From an uncultured Lachnospiraceae bacterium (GTDB lineage: Bacteria; Bacillota; Clostridia; Lachnospirales; Lachnospiraceae), in NCBI GenBank assembly GCA_902784025.1, contig CACZTF010000110.1, positions 1-6,803 of the forward strand: a stretch of 6,803 nt of DNA, in the 5' to 3' direction. Below are positions 5,691-6,803 of the stretch, one piece after another. The notes under the pieces are model-generated. The model searched no databases and was not told the origin of the DNA. It saw only the letters and a program-made list of their open reading frames with translations. Made by a program: the position numbers and the translations under genes. The first letter of the stretch is position 1, and every line of letters starts with the position of its first letter.

Positions 5691-5713
5691 ATGTTGTGAT
5701 ATACTCGCAACAT
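5691..5713 (+). promoter_or_regulatory. Candidate extended -10 promoter within an inverted repeat (possible operator)
   Basis: TGATATACT (5697-5705) is an extended -10. It lies exactly between the arms of an inverted repeat, ATGTTG (5691-5696) and CAACAT (5708-5713). A repressor dimer bound there would block this promoter. The 6-bp arms are short, so this is a suggestion, not a demonstrated operator. Confidence 0.4.
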
Positions 5714-5735
5714 ATGTTTTTTTAATATTAATTCC

Positions 5736-5750
5736 TATCATCAAATGATA
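5736..5750 (+). promoter_or_regulatory. Small hairpin in the glycosyltransferase leader
   Basis: TATCAT (5736-5741) and ATGATA (5745-5750) flank a 3-nt CAA spacer, ending 5 nt before the AAAGGA ribosome site at 5756-5761. It could affect ribosome loading, but the stem is all but GC-free and weak. Confidence 0.3.
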
Positions 5751-5774
5751 TTTACAAAGGAACAGAAATAACTA

Positions 5775-6782
5775 ATGGAGAACAAATCACTTATCAGTAT
5801 CATTATACCATTTCATAATTCGGAAAGGCATTTGAGAAGATGTGTTGATACGATCATACAACAGACATATACCAACCTTGAGATCATCCTTGTAGATGAC
5901 GGTTCACAGGACGGATCAAAAAAAGTAGCACAAAAGCTTGTATCAGAAGACAAACGTATAGTATTGCTTGAAATACCCCATAGTGGTGTTTCTGTTGCCA
6001 GAAATAAAGGGCTTGAGACAGCTAAAGGCTCATATATTATGTTTGTTGACAGTGATGACATCATGAATATAAATGTTATCAGACGTATGATGCTGCTCAT
6101 GAAAAAAACATATGCTGATATGGTGACTTGCGGTATAGAACGTACCGAGGCACTGGACCAGCAGCCGTTGAAAAAAAAGATAAGCTTCAAAACTTATACA
6201 AAAGAAGAGTATCTGCGCCTCTTTTTCAAGATCAATTCAAATGAATGGGTTCATTATCCGGTCGCCAAGCTTTACAAAAAAGAACTTCTGCCTGTTTCAC
6301 TGTATCCTCCGGGTATCAGGGTGGGGGAGGATGTTATCGGCACTTATCTTGCTATTTCAAGGGCTGAAAAGATAGTAGCTCTCAGCGACACAGGATACTA
6401 TTATTATATTAATCCGGAAAGTGCAACTTCAGACTTTAGTGAAAAAGATTTTGATCTTATAAAGGTATGGGATCAGATGACTGAGATCACAAAAGGAACG
6501 GAACCGGACAATAAGTATGCTGTATTGGGAAGGAACAGGATAAATTTTACACTTTTGCTCAGGATGATCACTCAGGTCCCGGCAAAAGAGATAACTGTAA
6601 GATACAGTAAACAGCAAAAAAGGTTATTAAGGGATCTTCGAAGGTGTGAGGACGATCTTTTAAGATCACCGGTCATTCTTTCCAGAAAGCTTATGATATT
6701 TATGCTGTGTCATATGTACGGACCGACCGCACTGGGTTGTGATATTTTTGTACGTTTGAAAAACATGAAAGGTTTGATATGA
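5775..6782 (+). CDS. Family 2 glycosyltransferase (GT-A fold)
   Basis: The 335-residue protein opens with the canonical GT2 nucleotide-sugar domain. Visible elements are SIIIPFHNSERHLRRCVDTI (8-27), QTYTNLEIILVDDGSQDGS (30-48), SGVSVARNKGL (70-80) and the metal-binding VDSDD (91-95, a DXD motif). Then follow the WVHYPVAKLYKKELL region (158-172) and GEDV (184-187), whose acidic pair is where the catalytic base of bacterial GT2 enzymes usually lies. A YYYYINPESAT stretch (about 211-220) is also usual for this subfamily. No membrane helices are obvious, so it probably acts at the cytosolic face on a lipid-linked acceptor. The ATG is the first possible start, since an in-frame TAA sits at 5769-5771; AAAGGA lies 13 nt upstream, unusually far. 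It is followed by an overlapping gene, which suggests a glycan biosynthesis operon. Donor and acceptor sugars cannot be told. Confidence 0.92.
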   Translation: MENKSLISIIIPFHNSERHLRRCVDTIIQQTYTNLEIILVDDGSQDGSKKVAQKLVSEDKRIVLLEIPHSGVSVARNKGLETAKGSYIMFVDSDDIMNINVIRRMMLLMKKTYADMVTCGIERTEALDQQPLKKKISFKTYTKEEYLRLFFKINSNEWVHYPVAKLYKKELLPVSLYPPGIRVGEDVIGTYLAISRAEKIVALSDTGYYYYINPESATSDFSEKDFDLIKVWDQMTEITKGTEPDNKYAVLGRNRINFTLLLRMITQVPAKEITVRYSKQQKRLLRDLRRCEDDLLRSPVILSRKLMIFMLCHMYGPTALGCDIFVRLKNMKGLI

Positions 6783-6803
6783 AAAAATTATCACTGGGGG
6801 AGA
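6779..6803 (+). CDS. Start of a downstream gene, truncated by window end
   Basis: The sequence ATGA makes the start (6779-6781) overlap the glycosyltransferase stop TGA (6780-6782). AAAGG (6768-6772) lies 6 nt before the ATG, a well-placed ribosome site. Only eight codons, MKKLSLGE, are visible, so the product cannot be identified. The 4-base overlap implies translational coupling and a shared operon; another glycan-synthesis or export gene would be the natural expectation. Confidence 0.7.

Noticed and set aside
5813..6190. Antisense frame of 125 codons opposite the glycosyltransferase.
   Set aside because: It lies entirely against the conserved GT2 domain and has no motif or start signal of its own. 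The antisense frames at 5185-5472 and 6429-6617 fail for the same reasons.

Overview
The window looks like chromosomal DNA from a Gram-positive member of the Clostridia, with Lachnospiraceae (Butyrivibrio-like) as a low-confidence guess. The reasons are moderate-to-low GC, AGGAG-type ribosome sites, TATAAT-type promoters, a GC-stem/T-tract terminator, and a wall-anchored repeat protein with a non-canonical sortase-like tail. No taxonomic marker gene is present, so the family-level guess rests on style and gene content only.

Layout. (1) Positions 1-2568 hold the 3' part of a large cell-surface protein gene (855 codons visible, 5' end outside the window). It has ten tandem beta-grasp repeats of the Listeria/Bacteroides (Flg_new, InlB B-repeat) type, interrupted by one Mub B2-like domain, and ends in a sortase-like signal. 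A strong terminator (2595-2625) closes it. (2) An extended -10 promoter drives a tight two-gene unit: an AlkD-type DNA alkylation-repair glycosylase (2689-3354) and, 3 nt later, the tRNA wobble 2'-O-methyltransferase TrmL (3358-3840). (3) A convergent gene on the minus strand (3826-4458) overlaps the end of trmL by 15 bp. It encodes a six-helix membrane protein resembling the FAR-17a/AIG1 (Pr6Pr) family. (4) A 225-bp AT-rich divergent intergenic region carries one good promoter for each direction. (5) A DUF4003-like cytosolic protein of unknown function follows (4684-5634). (6) After a 140-bp leader with inverted repeats comes a family 2 glycosyltransferase (5775-6782), whose stop codon overlaps the start of another gene (ATGA) running off the right edge. 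This is probably the beginning of a surface polysaccharide or glycan operon.

How the genes relate. Apart from alkD-trmL and the glycosyltransferase with its downstream partner, these are separate transcription units with no evident shared pathway. The surface protein and the glycosyltransferase both concern the cell envelope but lie far apart. I see no defence system, mobile element, CRISPR array, tRNA or rRNA. The most informative points are the apparent Thr/His dyad in the membrane protein, the complete AlkD active-site constellation, and the mosaic repeat architecture and unusual anchor of the surface protein.
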